From positions 56,227 through 94,443 of the forward strand of contig JAHEAQ010000010.1 in the NCBI GenBank assembly GCA_024642705.1: a stretch of DNA of 38,217 bases. The letters are read 5' to 3'. The notes beneath the pieces were generated by a model, which was not told the origin of the DNA, ran no database searches, and saw only the letters and a list, made by a program, of their open reading frames with translations. Source of the DNA: Bacteroidota bacterium (GTDB taxonomy: Bacteria > Bacteroidota > Bacteroidia > Chitinophagales > Saprospiraceae). This document shows positions 7,219 to 16,925 of the stretch, piece after piece (the stretch's first letter is position 1; every line of letters starts with the position of its first letter). A program made the translations under genes and the position numbers.

Positions 7219-9627
7219 ATGCATAAAAATTTAGTGCTGCTTTTTTGTTTGAATTGTTTTTTTGTGCTTAATGCGCAGACTAAATTCACGGTCTCTGGAA
7301 ATATACAAGATGCGGCCTCTGGGGAAGAATTAATTTCTGCAAATCTTTTTGAATCTAAATATAAAGTGGGAACTGTTTCTAATCTATATGGTTTCTATAG
7401 TTTGACATTGCCAGAAGATTCAATTTATATTACATTTTCATACATTGGTTACCAATCTCAAACCATTGGTATTTTTTTAAATAAAGATATAACACTTAAT
7501 ATCAAGTTATCAGAGTCGGTTGAATTAGAAACTATTGAAATTGTTGCTACTAATGCTCAGAAATTAGAAGAAAAGACATCAATGAGCGTTATTGAAGTTC
7601 CAATTGCTCAGATTAAGAAAATTCCCGCATTACTAGGAGAAGTTGATGTCCTTAAAACATTACAATTATTACCTGGAGTTCAATCTGGTGGAGAGGGACA
7701 AAGTGGATTGTATGTGAGAGGCGGAAGTCCAGATCAAAATTTAATTCTTTTGGATGGAGTTCCTGTTTATAATGCCAATCATTTATTTGGTTTTTTCTCA
7801 GTATTTAATGCAGATGCAATCAAAGACGTCAAATTAACAAAAGGTGGGTTTCCTGCGCGGTATGGCGGAAGATTGTCATCTGTTCTAGAAATAAACATGA
7901 AAGAAGGCAATGATAAAACGTTTCATGGATCAGGTTCAATTGGATTAATATCTTCAAAATTTATGTTTGAAGGACCAATTTTAAAAGACCGTGCTTCCTT
8001 TATCATTTCAGGTAGAAGGACTTACATTGATCAAGTTGCACGACCGATTATCAATTATGCATTGAAACAAGATGGAATAAAAGGTAAAATTGGTTATTAT
8101 TTTTATGATTTGAATGCTAAGTTCAATTACAGGATTTCTGAAAAAGACCGTTTGTATTTGAGTGCATATACTGGTGATGATAATTTTTATGTAAGCACAA
8201 TAACAACAAATGGTGAAAATACAAGTGCGAAAACTGAAAATGAGATTGTTTCAAACTTAGGTTGGGGGAACATAACCACAGCTTTACGATGGAACCATTT
8301 GTGGACGAATAAGCTATTCAGTAATCTTGCAGCAACGTATACAAGATATAATTTTGGGACAGTGGTAGGTTCTAGATTTGAAGAATTCGATATAAATAAT
8401 CAAACCAAAGATAAAACAGATTTCGGAGCAGGATATGATTCTGGAATTGACGATTATGCTGTCCGTTTGGATTTTGATTATATTCCTTTGCCCAATCATT
8501 TTGTGAAATTTGGAGCAATGGGAATTTATCACAAATTTAATCCAGGCATTTTTAACATTCATGCTTCTATAGCAGAGGATGGACAATCCCTCCTTAATAT
8601 TGATACGACATTTGGTCAAAATATTGTTTTTGCTACCGAATACAATACTTTTATTGAAGATGATTTTAAGATATCAAATAATATAAAACTTAACGGAGGC
8701 ATTCACTTTTCAGGTTTTGCTTTGAATAATACCAATTACACTTCAATACAACCTAGAATTTCATTAAGATATTTATTGCCAGAACAAATTGCGATGAAAG
8801 CATCGTTTGCGACCATGCGGCAATATGTTCAATACCTAACCAATGAAAATATTGGGTTGCCGTGGGATCAATGGTTACCAACAACAGAAAAAATTCTCCC
8901 TCAAGATTCTTGGCAGATAGCTCTTGGATTTGCAAAAACTTTTCAAGAACAATATGAAATAAGCATAGAAGGCTATTATAAAGAAATGAAAAACTTGATT
9001 TCTTACAATGAAGGAGCTTCATTATTTAACATAGGACCATGGGAAGATCAGGTTACACAAGGGGAGGGAAATTCCTATGGTGCAGAAGTTTTTGTTCAAA
9101 AAAAGAAAGGCAAAATGACTGGTTGGGTCGGTTATACTTTGGCATGGTCAAATAGAAGATTTGATGATAAAAATTTTGGGGAATGGTATCCCTTCAAATT
9201 TGATAGAAGGCATGATATTTCGATTGTTGGAATTTATGAATTAAACAAGAAAATAAGTTTTTCAGCAACTTGGGTTTATGGAACAGGAAACGCTATTACA
9301 TTTGCAGAATCAAGGATACCAGTTTTGCAAGAAAATAAAGGATTTGAATATTATACTTTCATCAATAATTTTAAAGAAAGGAACAATAAAAGGATGGGCC
9401 CATATCATAGGCTAGACATTGGAATGGATTATCGTCGTGAAAAGAAAAAATATGCTAGTATTTGGACCATTGGCGCATACAACGCATATAGTAGAAGAAA
9501 TCCATTTTTTCTCAATATCGAAGAAAAATATGTGGAAAGCCCTGATGGTGGAACTACTGAAACAGTATTAAAACAATACAGTTTGTTTCCATTAATCCCT
9601 TCTTTAAGTTATAGATTTGAATTCTAA
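7219..9627 (+). CDS. TonB-dependent outer membrane receptor with carboxypeptidase-D regulatory-like N-domain
   Basis: An 802-residue outer membrane beta-barrel. The signal peptide ends at LNAQ (residue 20). The CarboxypepD_reg-like domain spans about 24-100 (SGNIQDAASGEELISANLF). The plug follows, about 115-225, with GLYVRGGSPDQNLILLDG and GFPARYGGRLSSVLEI. The remainder is barrel ending in YRFEF, with a terminal aromatic residue as expected for BAM insertion. It is shorter than SusC proteins (about 1000) and lacks a SusD partner. It is followed after 4 bases by a DUF4249 lipoprotein, a recurring pair in Bacteroidota. The ligand (siderophore, peptide or other) cannot be read. Confidence 0.93.
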   Translation: MHKNLVLLFCLNCFFVLNAQTKFTVSGNIQDAASGEELISANLFESKYKVGTVSNLYGFYSLTLPEDSIYITFSYIGYQSQTIGIFLNKDITLNIKLSESVELETIEIVATNAQKLEEKTSMSVIEVPIAQIKKIPALLGEVDVLKTLQLLPGVQSGGEGQSGLYVRGGSPDQNLILLDGVPVYNANHLFGFFSVFNADAIKDVKLTKGGFPARYGGRLSSVLEINMKEGNDKTFHGSGSIGLISSKFMFEGPILKDRASFIISGRRTYIDQVARPIINYALKQDGIKGKIGYYFYDLNAKFNYRISEKDRLYLSAYTGDDNFYVSTITTNGENTSAKTENEIVSNLGWGNITTALRWNHLWTNKLFSNLAATYTRYNFGTVVGSRFEEFDINNQTKDKTDFGAGYDSGIDDYAVRLDFDYIPLPNHFVKFGAMGIYHKFNPGIFNIHASIAEDGQSLLNIDTTFGQNIVFATEYNTFIEDDFKISNNIKLNGGIHFSGFALNNTNYTSIQPRISLRYLLPEQIAMKASFATMRQYVQYLTNENIGLPWDQWLPTTEKILPQDSWQIALGFAKTFQEQYEISIEGYYKEMKNLISYNEGASLFNIGPWEDQVTQGEGNSYGAEVFVQKKKGKMTGWVGYTLAWSNRRFDDKNFGEWYPFKFDRRHDISIVGIYELNKKISFSATWVYGTGNAITFAESRIPVLQENKGFEYYTFINNFKERNNKRMGPYHRLDIGMDYRREKKKYASIWTIGAYNAYSRRNPFFLNIEEKYVESPDGGTTETVLKQYSLFPLIPSLSYRFEF

Positions 9628-9631
9628 GAAC

Positions 9632-10561
9632 ATGAAAAAGAAACTATCTATATTTTTATTTTTTTCTGGGCTAATATTTATTCTAAGTTCATGCGAAAAT
9701 CTTTTAGTGAAAGAATTAGATTTGGAAGATTTTGATTTCAAGAAACAACTTGTCCTTAATTCCGCCATTAATTCAACTTCAGATTCTATTGTTGCTTTTA
9801 TTTCAGAAAACGTTTCAATTTTGAACTCAGAGGAAAGATTAGTTTTCATAGAGAATGCAACGGTAGATTTGTTTTTTGAAGGTATTAAAATAGCTGATTT
9901 GCAATTGGGAAATGACAAAAGGTATCACTATAAATTTATGGATGCGAACAGACCTATTGGAAATTATGAAATGGTGGTAAATCACCCTATTTATGGGGAA
10001 GTTACTGCAAATACTGAAATACCAGTAGATGTGCCTATTTTGGATTTGAAGTTTATTGAAGATGCTGGATATGATCCTTTGTTAGACAATCAAACCTCAG
10101 CAATTCAGTTTAAAATTATTGATCCACCTGGCAAGCAATATTATGCATTTCAAATATTAACAGATCAAATAGTTCAAGATACTTTTATAGATGGAACGGA
10201 TACATTTTATTATGAAACACAAATTTCTATTGATCCTTCCATGATTGCAGATCCAAATATTGCGAACAATCAAAATGGAAAGTATTATGTTAATGATGAT
10301 ACTTTTGATGGAAAAGAATATTTGATTTACATCAGATTTGCAGTGTATAATTTTAATCTAGAATCTGTTCCAGTAAAAGAATTGTTCAAACTAAAATGGG
10401 AGGTTCTATCAAAGGATTATTACAACTTTAATACATCCTTGGACAAATATTTTAGAACTTCAGATTTTGGACTTTTTTCAGAGCCAGTGACAGTTCATTC
10501 GAATGTGCAAAATGGATTGGGCATTTTTGCTGGTGTAAATAGCAAAATTTATGGCTTTTAA
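9632..10561 (+). CDS. DUF4249 family outer-membrane-associated lipoprotein
   Basis: A 309-residue lipoprotein with a lysine-rich start, hydrophobic core and lipobox LSSC (Cys21). The N-terminal body has the DUF4249 pattern: KQLVLNSAINSTSDSIVAF, ATVDLFFEGIKIADL, then the NYEMVVNHPIYGEVTANTEIP segment that reads as a beta-sandwich turn followed by a TxIP motif. The ATG at 9632 is chosen; a TTG 15 bases upstream lies inside the receptor gene. The start is only 4 bases after the receptor stop, so the two are co-transcribed and presumably form a receptor-lipoprotein complex. Function of DUF4249 is not established. Confidence 0.9.
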   Translation: MKKKLSIFLFFSGLIFILSSCENLLVKELDLEDFDFKKQLVLNSAINSTSDSIVAFISENVSILNSEERLVFIENATVDLFFEGIKIADLQLGNDKRYHYKFMDANRPIGNYEMVVNHPIYGEVTANTEIPVDVPILDLKFIEDAGYDPLLDNQTSAIQFKIIDPPGKQYYAFQILTDQIVQDTFIDGTDTFYYETQISIDPSMIADPNIANNQNGKYYVNDDTFDGKEYLIYIRFAVYNFNLESVPVKELFKLKWEVLSKDYYNFNTSLDKYFRTSDFGLFSEPVTVHSNVQNGLGIFAGVNSKIYGF

Positions 10562-10606
10562 GCAATTTATTGCTACTTCCTATTTTTTGAATTTGAGCAT
10601 ATCGGA

Positions 10607-11242
10607 TTAAAAATAATTGACTACTTGTTCAAAAAAGTTAATCAATATTTTTGGGTAAAAAATGCTAATGAAAAACATACCATATAATGCACCGAAAAAA
10701 TGGGCATCATGCCCAATTCTACTTTGTCCTTTTTTACTAGCCCAAGATGTATAAATAAGGTATAAAATTCCAAATATGAAAGCTGGAATATAAATGGGAA
10801 TAAAAATAATACCTATTCCCATTAATGGATTTATTAAAATACTTATAAATACAACACCTGACACTGCCCCTGAAGCACCGATTGCAGAATAAGAAGGATT
10901 GTTTTTGTGTTTGAAATAAGATGGTAAATCTGCAGCAATGATGCAAGTAATATACATTAATAGGTATAAAACTGTCCCTGGAATGTCTCCAAATACATTG
11001 CGGAAGAAGATTTCAACATTTTTGCCAAACATCATCAACACATAAATATTTATAATTAAATGGCCCCAATCCGCATGAAGAAATCCAGAAGATAAAAATC
11101 TAATCCATTCTTTGTTTTGATGTTCGGAAACAGGGTGATGCTTGTATTTATCAAAGAAAAGTCGATTGCTGAAACCCATATAAGAGAAAATTCCAGTAAT
11201 TATTATAATGACAAGTGTTACATTTAATTCTAAGAGTTCCAA
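10607..11242 (-). CDS. Rhomboid family intramembrane serine protease
   Basis: A 211-residue membrane protein with about six hydrophobic helices. The hallmark motifs are HADWGHLIINIYVLMMFG (56-73), GASG with nucleophile Ser124, and HDAHFFGALYG with catalytic His181. It cleaves transmembrane segments of other membrane proteins; the substrate is unknown. The only usable start is a TTG at 11242: the first in-frame ATG (residue 22) would delete most of the first membrane helix, and a stop lies just upstream. It is convergent with the DUF4249 gene, 45 bases apart. Confidence 0.9.
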   Translation of the reverse strand: MELLELNVTLVIIIITGIFSYMGFSNRLFFDKYKHHPVSEHQNKEWIRFLSSGFLHADWGHLIINIYVLMMFGKNVEIFFRNVFGDIPGTVLYLLMYITCIIAADLPSYFKHKNNPSYSAIGASGAVSGVVFISILINPLMGIGIIFIPIYIPAFIFGILYLIYTSWASKKGQSRIGHDAHFFGALYGMFFISIFYPKILINFFEQVVNYF

Positions 11243-11365
11243 TTTATTTTAGTTTTACTAGTCGCAAAGATAATGAAGTTTATGAATGATAAAGAAAAGC
11301 AGAATCTATAAGCATTAAATTGGTTACTGATTGCATAGTTGAACTTCTAATTGCTTTTTTTTATT

Positions 11366-11836
11366 TTACTCATTATGATATTTTTCATTATTCAAAATTG
11401 TAAATGCTCTATACAATTGTTCTAAAAAAAATGTCCTAATCATCTGATGTGAAAAAGTCATTTTGGATAAAGAAAGTTGCTCGTTTGCTCTATCGTAAAC
11501 GTTCTCATGGAAACCATAAGCTCCACCTGTCAAAAAAATCACTCTTTTTGAACTAGATTGAAGTAAAAAATTAATTTTATCTGAAAATCCAATAGATGAA
11601 CATTGATTTCCTCGCTCATCTAATAAAATCAAATAGTCGCTATCAGAAAGCTGTTCCAATATCATCAAACTTTCCTTAAGTTTGATCACTGAAGTATCGT
11701 TCTTATTGGATTTAATATCATTGAAAACTTTATACTCTAATTTGGTATACCTTCTAATGCGCTTTAAGAATTCTTGCTCTGCTTCAATGAAATATTTTTC
11801 CTTTGTTTTAGCAATTACCCAATATTCAAATTTCAT
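11366..11836 (-). CDS. rlmH: 23S rRNA (pseudouridine1915-N3)-methyltransferase RlmH
   Basis: A 156-residue SPOUT methyltransferase, the usual length for RlmH. It methylates pseudouridine 1915 in helix 69 of 23S rRNA on the assembled ribosome. Visible motifs are YLILLDERGNQCSS, the SAM-binding knot loop VIFLTGGAYGF, and the C-terminal signature SLSKMTFSHQMIRTFFLEQLYRA. The ATG at 11836 is chosen because family members start MKxxxxxIxKTK; an upstream ATG at 11854 adds six residues and would lie across an inverted repeat. It is divergent from the Nudix-type regulator. Confidence 0.96.
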   Translation of the reverse strand: MKFEYWVIAKTKEKYFIEAEQEFLKRIRRYTKLEYKVFNDIKSNKNDTSVIKLKESLMILEQLSDSDYLILLDERGNQCSSIGFSDKINFLLQSSSKRVIFLTGGAYGFHENVYDRANEQLSLSKMTFSHQMIRTFFLEQLYRAFTILNNEKYHNE

Positions 11837-11857
11837 ATAGTGTAAAATTAACACTAT
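11837..11857. promoter_or_regulatory. Inverted repeat ATAGTGT-N7-ACACTAT at the rlmH start
   Basis: Perfect 7-base arms (11837-11843 and 11851-11857) abut the rlmH start codon within the rlmH/regulator intergenic gap. A related GTGTAA...TTACAC palindrome lies upstream of the GH53 gene. It may be an operator for the neighbouring regulator or a leader hairpin; the sequence alone does not decide. Confidence 0.4.
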
Positions 11858-11962
11858 CTTCGAATTTTCTATTATTTTATGAAGAATTGTAAGATCAAAT
11901 AAGATGTGTGTTAAGGAAAATAGGCTGCATATGAGTCTGTTTTTGTTTAATAATACTATACT

Positions 11963-12691
11963 ATGTCAATAAATATGTCAGAAAAAAATGAAATAATAAA
12001 AGCGCTGATTCCTTTGGAAGAAAAGCACAAAACAAACTTAACCGTCGATTGTGTTATTTTTGGATATGATCAAGGGGACTTGAAAGTTTTGACCATTGAA
12101 TGTGATATGGATCCTTTTTTAGGAATGTATTCATTGATTGGAGATTTTGTAAAAGAAACGGAGACAACTAATCAAGCTGCAAAAAGGATTTTAAAGTTTT
12201 GTACTGGAAATGATGATATTTTTCTTGAAGAAGTGCAAAGCTTTAGTGAGATAAACAGGCATCCATATGGTCGTGTTATCACCATTGCATATTATTCATT
12301 GGTGCAAATCGGAAAAACGAAAATGACAGACAATGCTGGAAAACATTTACAGTGGACATCGGTTAATAATATAAAAGAGATGGCTTTTGATCATAAACAA
12401 ATCCTAGACCTTTGTCTATTTAGCCTAAGGAGAAGTTTAAGAGATAGCCCTATTGGTTTTGAACTTTTACCCAAGAAATTTTCACTCAAACAACTGCAAA
12501 CACTATATGAAGTAGTTTTAGATATTGAATTGGACAAGAGAAATTTTAGACGTAAATTAAGAACAATGGATATCTTAATTGATGTGGATGAACTTCAACA
12601 AGAAGTCTCCCATCGACCTGCAAAATTGTACAAATTTAATGTGAAATATTATGAATCTAAAAAATACAATGGATTCAAATTTGATCTTTAA
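11963..12691 (+). CDS. Nudix-type transcriptional regulator (NrtR/AraR-like) with C-terminal winged helix
   Basis: A 242-residue protein with an N-terminal Nudix fold (about 25-155) and a C-terminal winged-helix DNA-binding domain (about 165-232). The latter shows FSLKQLQTLYEVV, DKRNFRRKL and RPAKLYKFN, the signature of the NrtR family. The Nudix box is decayed: GDFVKETETTNQAAKRILKF (60-79) keeps the Gly and the AA helix but lacks the RExxEE catalytic glutamates. It should therefore sense a ligand rather than hydrolyse one. In Bacteroidota, family members such as AraR control sugar-use loci. It ends 35 bases before the GH13 fusion gene and probably senses a sugar or sugar phosphate to control this locus. 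Confidence 0.88.
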   Translation: MSINMSEKNEIIKALIPLEEKHKTNLTVDCVIFGYDQGDLKVLTIECDMDPFLGMYSLIGDFVKETETTNQAAKRILKFCTGNDDIFLEEVQSFSEINRHPYGRVITIAYYSLVQIGKTKMTDNAGKHLQWTSVNNIKEMAFDHKQILDLCLFSLRRSLRDSPIGFELLPKKFSLKQLQTLYEVVLDIELDKRNFRRKLRTMDILIDVDELQQEVSHRPAKLYKFNVKYYESKKYNGFKFDL

Positions 12692-12726
12692 TAATAATTA
12701 ATTGGCTTTACATATAAATATATATA

Positions 12727-15700
12727 ATGTATAAATATTTTATAAATAATGTTTTATTGTTCATCTGCTTTATCTTTTCGGTATTTGCACAAGGCCAATA
12801 TTTTGAAGAAAAAACCGATGTCTCAGGGCTAAGATCCTCAGGAAAAAATTATGCTATCGCCTTAGGTGATGTGAATGGTGACGGATTAGATGATATTTAT
12901 GTAAGCAGAAGATTAGCTCCTAATTTGTTGTTCATTAATAAAGGTAATTTTGAATTTAGAGAAGAAGCATCAAACTTTGGTTTAGATTATTCGGGAAATA
13001 CTCAAGCAGCCATTTGGATAGATATTGAAAATGATAAAGACCTTGATTTGTTTGTCATAAATAATGCAGAATACAATATTCTTTACAGAAATGACCTTGG
13101 AACTTTTAGAAATGTAAGTGCAGAAATGGGTCTAAGTAAAGCTGGTTTTGTAAAGTCTGTGAATACAGTTGATTACAATAATGACGGATATGAAGATATT
13201 TACATTTCTTATTTCTTAGCCCAGAATGTATTGTACAAAAACGTGGATGGTAAATATTTTGAAGATGTAACATTAAGTTCAGGAATCAATGATCCAGGTC
13301 CTTCCATGGGAGCTGTTTTTTTTGATTATGACAATGATGGTGATCAGGATCTTTACCAAACTCATGATGGAAACAAAGCCAATATTTTATACAGGAATAA
13401 TGGAAATGGAAGCTTTTCAGATGTAAGTGTTCAAAGTAAAAGTAATTTCGAAGGTCTTGGAATGGGAGTTGACGCTGCAGATGTGAACAATGATGGGTTT
13501 TTAGATTTGTACATTACCAATCTTGGAGCAAATGCCCTTTTACTGAATAAAAAGGATGGGACATTTGAAAATGTAGCCAATCATGTTGATGTTGGAGATA
13601 TTGGAATGGGGTGGGGAACCTTCTTTTTTGATTTCAATAATGATGGGAATCAGGATATTTATGTTGCCAACGAAAGTAATTTTGGTGTGAATGGGATAAG
13701 TGACTTGAATAATGTATTGTACATTAATAACGGCAATATGATTTTTGAGCATGGGGAATATAAAGATGGAATACAAAATATCTTCAGTTCATATGGTGCT
13801 GCTTATGCTGATTTTGATCTTGATGGGAAATTAGACATTGTAGTTGCAAATGCCGATGATGCAGGAAACCAAATTTTTAGAAATACTACCGAAACAAAAA
13901 ATTATTGTGCCATTAAATTAATTGGTAAAAAGAGCAATTATCAAGCGATAGGTAGTAGAGTTGCGATTTTTAAAGACAATAACAAATATATTCAAGAAGT
14001 AAAATCTGGCTCAGGTTGGATATCTCAAATGAGCAGAAATTTGCATTTTGGTTTAGATGATGACAATTCAATAGACAGCGCAATTGTTTATTGGCCCTCT
14101 GGCATTAAACAAAAATTGACAGATATAAAAGTCAACTCATTAAACACCATCATTGAACCATCTGAGTTTACTGGAGGACCTTTGATATGGACAGAACCAG
14201 CTTTCCCCACTCAATTCGATGATGTAACGGTTTATTTTAATGCAAAAGAAGGAAATGGGGGACTCGCAGGTTTCGATGGAAACGTATATGCTCATACCGG
14301 TGTAATTACTAATTTAAGTAATTCACCCTCTGATTGGAAGCATGTTCAAGGAGTGTGGGGAACTGATTATACTCGGACAAAAATGAAAAATGAAGGAGAA
14401 GATATTTATTCATTGTCTTACAACATAAAGGAGTTTTATGGAATTGGTGATGGAGAGGTGATTGAAAAACTTGCCTTCGTATTCAGAAATGTTAATGGAT
14501 CTGTTACAGGACGAGAAGTGGGTGGTGGAGATATTTTTATAGATATTTATCCTCCTGTAGATGGATTATTTGCTATAATTTCCTCTCCAAAAGAAGAAGG
14601 CGAATTTGTAAATGAAAATGATACGCTTGATATCATTGTTAGTACAAATCAACCTGCAAAACTTGATTTGTATGATAATTCGGAACTCATTTTTTCAGAT
14701 TCAATTTTGGAATTAAATTATAAATATATTGCTTCAGGTTTTGGTGTGCACACTTTTGATTTTATTTTGAGTTTGGACGGTGATACTTTGATTGGTCAAA
14801 GGGAAATTTATATTATTGATAATAATTTTGAGAATTTAGATGTCCCGGAAAATGTGGTGAATGGACTTAATTATTATTCGGATTCGACTTTGATATTCAA
14901 ATTATTTGCGCCCAATAAGCAACATGTTTTTTTTCTAAGCTATGCGAATAATTTTAGACCAAGCAGTGAATATAGAATGAGACAATCGACCGATGGAAGT
15001 TATTTTTGGATTGAGCTACCGAAAGATATTTTTTCCAATGGGCGTAATGCTTATATTTATTTGATTGACTTAGATTTGATCGCAGACCCTTATTCGACGG
15101 TTGTACTTGACCCCAATAATGATCGATGGTTACCGGCCTCAGCGATATCAGAATTGCCAGTGTATCCAGAAGATCGATTGCCAGGAATGCAAATCACCGT
15201 TTTTGATGTTGATAAAGCAGATTTTGCATGGTCTGATCAAGAATACATCAAACCAGATAAATCAAATTTGGTAGTTTATGAAACTTTAATGAGGGATTTT
15301 TTATCTGACAGAAGTTTTAGGTCGTTGAAAGATACGCTTGATTATTTCCAAAAACTTGGAGTCAATGCCATCGAATTAATGCCAGTCAATGAATTTGAAG
15401 GAAATGGAAGTTGGGGATACAATCCTGCATTCCATATGGCACTTGACAAAGAATATGGCTCAAAAGAAGAGTTTAAAGCTTTTATTGATGAAGCACATAA
15501 TCGAGGGATTTCTGTTATTCTAGATGTCGTTTATAATCATGTGTTTAGTCAGAGTCCTCTTGCACGGATGTACTGGGATGACACTAATTTTAGACCAAAT
15601 TCGGAGAATCCTTGGCTCAATGTTACTCCCAAACACCCTTTTAACGTCGGATATGACGTCAATCATGAAAGTCAAGCAAGCAAGGAATGGGTAAAACAAA

Positions 15701-16923
15701 CACTTCAATATTGGATCGAGGAATTCCATGTTGATGGATTTCGATTTGACCTTTCCAAAGGATTTACTCAAAAAAATTCGGGAGGAGATGATGTTTTTAG
15801 ACAATATGATGTAGGCAGAATTGCCACTTTGAAAGATTATGCAGATTTTGTTTGGAGTGTGGATGAAGACTGTTATGTGATTTTAGAGCACTTTGCAGCA
15901 AATGACGAAGAAACGGAATTGTCCAATTATGGTATGATGTTGTGGGGAAATATAACTCATGAATTTGGTGAGGCTGCAAGAGGTGTTTCTTCAGATCTAG
16001 GATGGGTCGATTATACAGAAAGAGGTTGGGATAATCCCAATTTAGTTGGATATATGGAAAGTCATGATGAAGAACGGATGATGTATAAACTTCTTCAAAC
16101 TGGAACATCTAGTGGAGATTATAACATCAAAGACTTAGACATTGCATTGAAAAGAGTAGCTGCGGCATCTGCCATATTCTATATGGTTCCAGGCCCCAAA
16201 ATGTTGTGGCAATTTGGTGAATTAGGGTACGATTATTCCATCAATTGGTGCACAAATGGTACAGTTAATGGTTGTCGACTAGATGCAAAACCTGTCAGAT
16301 GGGATTATTTGGAAGATGAAAATAGAAATAAATTGAATGAAATCTTAGCAAATATTATACATTTAAAAATCCATTACCCAACTTTTTCTGCACAAGATTT
16401 CAATTTTAATGATGGTAATTTCTTTTTAAAAACCATTCATTTTAATCATGAAGAAATGGATGCAGTGGTGATGGCTAATTTCAGGACCATAAATAGTGAC
16501 GTGAATCCAAAATTTCAAAATGAAGGTGTTTGGTATGAATACTTTACTGGTGATTCTTTAATTGTTGAAGACACCCAAAAGAAATTAACTCATTTACCTG
16601 GAGAATATAGAATTTATACTTCGAAAAGAATTACTCCTCCGAATGGATTTGTAACCTCAACGCAAAATTTCGAATTTGTAGATGCTAATTTATATCCAAA
16701 TCCAGTAGATGATCAACGAGCAATTTACCTTGTTGATGAAAATTTATCAAAAGTATTAGATGTTGATATTTTTGATAATTTGGGAAGAAAAATTACGTCA
16801 ACTTTCAATCAATTTGGAGAAGAACTCATCGTCAAGTTGCCATTACAGATGGAGTCAGGAATTTATTTTTTAAATGTTCGAACAATTAAAGGAATAATCA
16901 ATAAAAAGTTTGTGAAAGAATAG
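12727..16923 (+). CDS. Secreted FG-GAP/ASPIC beta-propeller fused to a GH13 alpha-amylase, T9SS-sorted
   Basis: A 1398-residue secreted protein with a signal peptide to about residue 22. Seven FG-GAP/VCBS calcium-loop repeats (DVNGDGLDD 48-56, then near 99, 149, 200, 252, 302, 362) form a predicted seven-bladed propeller. An ASPIC/UnbV domain follows (about 392-475, GSRVAIF and VYWPSGI). Next come a DUF4961-like beta domain (about 483-610), an Ig-like linker and a CBM48-like domain (about 712-790). The GH13 barrel spans about 845-1215, with DVVYNH (933-938), nucleophile Asp1008 in GFRFD, acid/base Glu1054 in VILEHF and Asp1114 in ESHDEE. Residues 1318-1398 are a type A T9SS sorting domain (LYPNP). 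It should cut alpha-glucan at the cell surface or outside. The propeller fusion is unusual. Confidence 0.92.
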   Translation: MYKYFINNVLLFICFIFSVFAQGQYFEEKTDVSGLRSSGKNYAIALGDVNGDGLDDIYVSRRLAPNLLFINKGNFEFREEASNFGLDYSGNTQAAIWIDIENDKDLDLFVINNAEYNILYRNDLGTFRNVSAEMGLSKAGFVKSVNTVDYNNDGYEDIYISYFLAQNVLYKNVDGKYFEDVTLSSGINDPGPSMGAVFFDYDNDGDQDLYQTHDGNKANILYRNNGNGSFSDVSVQSKSNFEGLGMGVDAADVNNDGFLDLYITNLGANALLLNKKDGTFENVANHVDVGDIGMGWGTFFFDFNNDGNQDIYVANESNFGVNGISDLNNVLYINNGNMIFEHGEYKDGIQNIFSSYGAAYADFDLDGKLDIVVANADDAGNQIFRNTTETKNYCAIKLIGKKSNYQAIGSRVAIFKDNNKYIQEVKSGSGWISQMSRNLHFGLDDDNSIDSAIVYWPSGIKQKLTDIKVNSLNTIIEPSEFTGGPLIWTEPAFPTQFDDVTVYFNAKEGNGGLAGFDGNVYAHTGVITNLSNSPSDWKHVQGVWGTDYTRTKMKNEGEDIYSLSYNIKEFYGIGDGEVIEKLAFVFRNVNGSVTGREVGGGDIFIDIYPPVDGLFAIISSPKEEGEFVNENDTLDIIVSTNQPAKLDLYDNSELIFSDSILELNYKYIASGFGVHTFDFILSLDGDTLIGQREIYIIDNNFENLDVPENVVNGLNYYSDSTLIFKLFAPNKQHVFFLSYANNFRPSSEYRMRQSTDGSYFWIELPKDIFSNGRNAYIYLIDLDLIADPYSTVVLDPNNDRWLPASAISELPVYPEDRLPGMQITVFDVDKADFAWSDQEYIKPDKSNLVVYETLMRDFLSDRSFRSLKDTLDYFQKLGVNAIELMPVNEFEGNGSWGYNPAFHMALDKEYGSKEEFKAFIDEAHNRGISVILDVVYNHVFSQSPLARMYWDDTNFRPNSENPWLNVTPKHPFNVGYDVNHESQASKEWVKQTLQYWIEEFHVDGFRFDLSKGFTQKNSGGDDVFRQYDVGRIATLKDYADFVWSVDEDCYVILEHFAANDEETELSNYGMMLWGNITHEFGEAARGVSSDLGWVDYTERGWDNPNLVGYMESHDEERMMYKLLQTGTSSGDYNIKDLDIALKRVAAASAIFYMVPGPKMLWQFGELGYDYSINWCTNGTVNGCRLDAKPVRWDYLEDENRNKLNEILANIIHLKIHYPTFSAQDFNFNDGNFFLKTIHFNHEEMDAVVMANFRTINSDVNPKFQNEGVWYEYFTGDSLIVEDTQKKLTHLPGEYRIYTSKRITPPNGFVTSTQNFEFVDANLYPNPVDDQRAIYLVDENLSKVLDVDIFDNLGRKITSTFNQFGEELIVKLPLQMESGIYFLNVRTIKGIINKKFVKE

Positions 16924-16925
16924 CC

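Noticed and set aside
10561-10574. Small hairpin AGCAA-TTTA-TTGCT between the DUF4249 and rhomboid genes
   Set aside because: Only five base pairs, with the T-rich stretch several bases away; too weak to call a terminator.
12697-12735. TACAT...ATGTA inverted repeat over the start of the GH13 fusion
   Set aside because: Short arms with a 14-base AT-only spacer; expected by chance in such AT-rich sequence.
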